Source: Micromonospora sp. NBC_00389
GTDB taxonomy: Bacteria > Actinomycetota > Actinomycetes > Mycobacteriales > Micromonosporaceae
DNA length: 64,000 nucleotides
Assembly: GCF_036059255.1 (NCBI RefSeq)
Contig: NZ_CP107947.1
Location: 3,534,001-3,598,000 of the forward strand
Direction of reading: 5' to 3'
Numbering within the stretch: the first letter of the stretch is position 1; every line of letters starts with the position of its first letter. The position numbers and the translations under genes were made by a program. Positions 62,326 through 64,000 of this stretch are shown piece after piece. A model generated the notes under the pieces. The model saw nothing but the letters and a program-made list of their open reading frames with translations. It was not told the origin of the DNA and ran no database searches.

Positions 62326-63668
62326 GCCGATTGAAGGACCTTCAGAAGAACCTGTTCGGAGGCACCACCTCCAACGCTCGCCAGTTCGGGATGATCTTCA
62401 CCCTGGTGGCGATCGTCGTCCTGTTCCAGATCCTGACCGATGGCCTGACTCTGCGCTCGGACAACCTGATCGCGCTGTTCCAGCAGAATTCGTACATTCT
62501 GATCCTGGCCATCGGCATGCTCATGGTGATCGTCGCCGGGCACATCGACCTCTCGGTCGGCTCCGTGGCAGCATTCGCCGGCATCCTGGTGGCGAAGGCG
62601 ATGGCCGACTGGTCACTGCCCTGGCCCCTCGCCATCCTCTTCGGCCTCGGGATCGGCGCGCTGATCGGCGCCTGGCAGGGCTTCTGGGTGGCCTACATCG
62701 GGGTGCCAGCGTTCATCGTGACCCTGGCCGGCATGCTGCTCTTCCGCGGCGGCAACCAGTTCATCGGTAACGCGAACACCATCCCGGTGCCGGAAGGCTT
62801 CCGGGAGATCGGCTCCGGCTTCCTGCCCGAGTTCGGGCCGAACACCGGCTACAACAACGCCACGCTGCTACTCGGTCTGGCCGCGGCGGTGGCCGTGGTG
62901 TGGCGCGAGCTCCAGGCGCGCAAGACCCGCCGGGCGATGGACGCCGATCCGGCCCCGATGTGGATCTCGATCCTGCGCATGGCCGTCATGGTCGGGGTGA
63001 TCGCCTTCGCCGCGCTGCGCTTCGCCAGCGGTCGCGTCGGCACCAGCTTCCCGATCTCCGGCATCATCCTGGTCGCGCTGGTCCTCGCGTACTCCTTCTA
63101 CACCCGCAACACGGCCGGCGGCCGGCACATCTACGCGGTGGGCGGCAACTCCCGGGCGGCCGAGCTGTCCGGTGTGAAGCTCAAGCGGGTCAACTTCTTC
63201 GTCATGATGAACATGTCCGTCCTGGCAGCCCTGGCCGGCATGATCTTCGTGGCCCGTTCGGCGGCCTCCGGCCCGCAGGACGGCAACGGCTGGGAACTGG
63301 ACGCGATCGCCGCGGTCTTCATCGGTGGCGCGGCCGTCTCCGGCGGTATCGGAACCATCAGCGGCTCGATCGTTGGTGGTCTCGTCATGGCCGTGCTCAA
63401 CAACGGCCTGCAACTGATGGGCGTGGGCACCGACCGCGTCCAGATCATCAAGGGCCTGGTCCTGCTGCTGGCCGTCGCGATCGACGTCTACAACAAGAGC
63501 CAGGGGCGCTTCTCCGTGATCGGGAGCATCACCCGCTCCTTCAAGCGGGACGCACCCACCACCCCCGTTTCACCGCCCGACGCGGAGCGCGAGCCCGCCA
63601 CGGCACCGGTGCCCGGACCACGGGCCACCGACCTCTCCTCCGTGTCACCTCTCCAGAAGGGCAAGTAA
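62322..63668 (+). CDS. gguB: Multiple-sugar ABC transporter permease, GguB/XylH-like
   Basis: This 448-residue CUT2 permease has 10 or more spans, with [53 protein letters not shown] and [37 protein letters not shown]. The last ~45 residues are a Pro-rich, charged cytoplasmic tail. It shares the GguB pattern with the permease at 28974, so the two operons are paralogous. Overlap with the ATPase is 4 bases, and the binding-protein gene starts 6 bases after its stop. Confidence 0.9.
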
Positions 63669-63674
63669 CTTCCC

Positions 63675-64000
63675 ATGCGTAGATTCTTCGGCAAGTCGGT
63701 GGCCATCGGTGCCGTCGCCATGCTGGCTCTCACCGCCTGCGGCTCCGGCCGCGACGAGGAGACCGGCGGCTCCAACGGTGACGCCAAGGGCTTCGCGGCG
63801 AACTCCCTGATCGGTGTCGCCCTGCCGGCCAAGACCTCGGAGAACTGGGTCCTCGCCGGTGACCTGTTCAGCAACGGTCTCAAGGAGGCCGGTTTCCAGA
63901 GCGACGTGCAGTACGCGGGTGCGTCGACCACGGTCGCCGACCAGCAGGCTCAGATCACCGCCATGGTGACCAAGGGCGCCAAGGTCATCGTCATCGGCGC
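63675..64000 (+). CDS. chvE: Sugar-binding lipoprotein, ChvE-like (3' end outside window)
   Basis: About 108 residues are visible. A signal peptide with lipobox ALTACGS is followed by LIGVALPAKTSENWVLAGDLFSNGLKEAGFQSDVQYAGASTTVADQQAQITAMVTKGAKVIVIGA, which parallels the ChvE-like protein at 26217 (IGVSMPTQTSERW and VLVIAAIDG). It begins 6 bases after the permease stop and belongs to the same operon. The gene continues past the window edge, so its specificity cannot be compared fully. Confidence 0.88.
   Translation, partial: MRRFFGKSVAIGAVAMLALTACGSGRDEETGGSNGDAKGFAANSLIGVALPAKTSENWVLAGDLFSNGLKEAGFQSDVQYAGASTTVADQQAQITAMVTKGAKVIVIG

Overview
The window is a high-GC chromosomal segment from an actinomycete, most likely a Micromonosporaceae member such as Micromonospora. 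That placement is an inference from codon use, GTG/TTG and leaderless starts, and gene types (LacI/ROK-controlled sugar regulons, DrrAB-type exporters, DUF4331, ricin-tailed GH16). No tRNA, rRNA, CRISPR array, insertion sequence or prophage gene was recognised.

Layout. 1-10 kb: the tail of a large secreted multidomain protein, an epoxide-hydrolase-like enzyme, a PrfH/RtcB ribosome-repair pair, an adenylate-kinase-like gene broken by an in-frame TGA, a methyltransferase, an NmrA-like SDR, and a 749-residue membrane protein with a lipase-like GHSHG motif. 9-16 kb: a two-gene ECF sigma/SnoaL unit, a FUSC-type exporter, and a ribbon-helix-helix regulator followed by a DUF4097 protein and a DrrAB-like ABC exporter.

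16-36 kb is a carbohydrate block. araB, araD, a YtfQRT-YjfF-type ABC transporter and araA form one operon that imports an arabinose-type sugar and converts it to xylulose 5-phosphate. A LacI-family regulator follows, then a second transporter (ChvE-GguAB type). Near-identical LacI-type operators overlap the promoters of both operons, so they look like one regulon. A DeoR-regulated polyol operon (binding protein, two permeases, zinc dehydrogenase) comes next. All three binding-protein genes that are complete in the window are followed by a hairpin before the next transporter gene.

36-48 kb is envelope-related: an ATPase/FtsX-like/ATPase operon, diverging from two secreted peptidoglycan hydrolases that share the same C-terminal SH3-like domain. 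A TetR-controlled operon with a phosphoenolpyruvate-synthase/rifampin-phosphotransferase-like enzyme follows, then a third M23 peptidase and a DUF2188 protein.

48-60 kb is a mosaic: DUF4331, a ROK regulator divergent from a DUF1479 (YbiU) dioxygenase-like protein, a GH16 glucanase under a CebR-like operator, a glyoxalase, a Moco-sulfurase-like PLP enzyme overlapping an ABCG-type exporter, a TetR divergent from a tautomerase and a FdhA-like dehydrogenase, and a thioesterase. The window ends in a second GguAB-ChvE transporter, whose ATPase is preceded by a 9-codon leader with a strong ribosome-binding site. The binding-protein gene is cut by the window edge.

The least-described candidates are the Moco-sulfurase-like/ABCG pair, the TetR-controlled PEP-synthase-like operon, and the RHH-DUF4097-ABC unit with its operator on a leaderless start codon. 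Functions are assigned by motif reading only; no database search was run.
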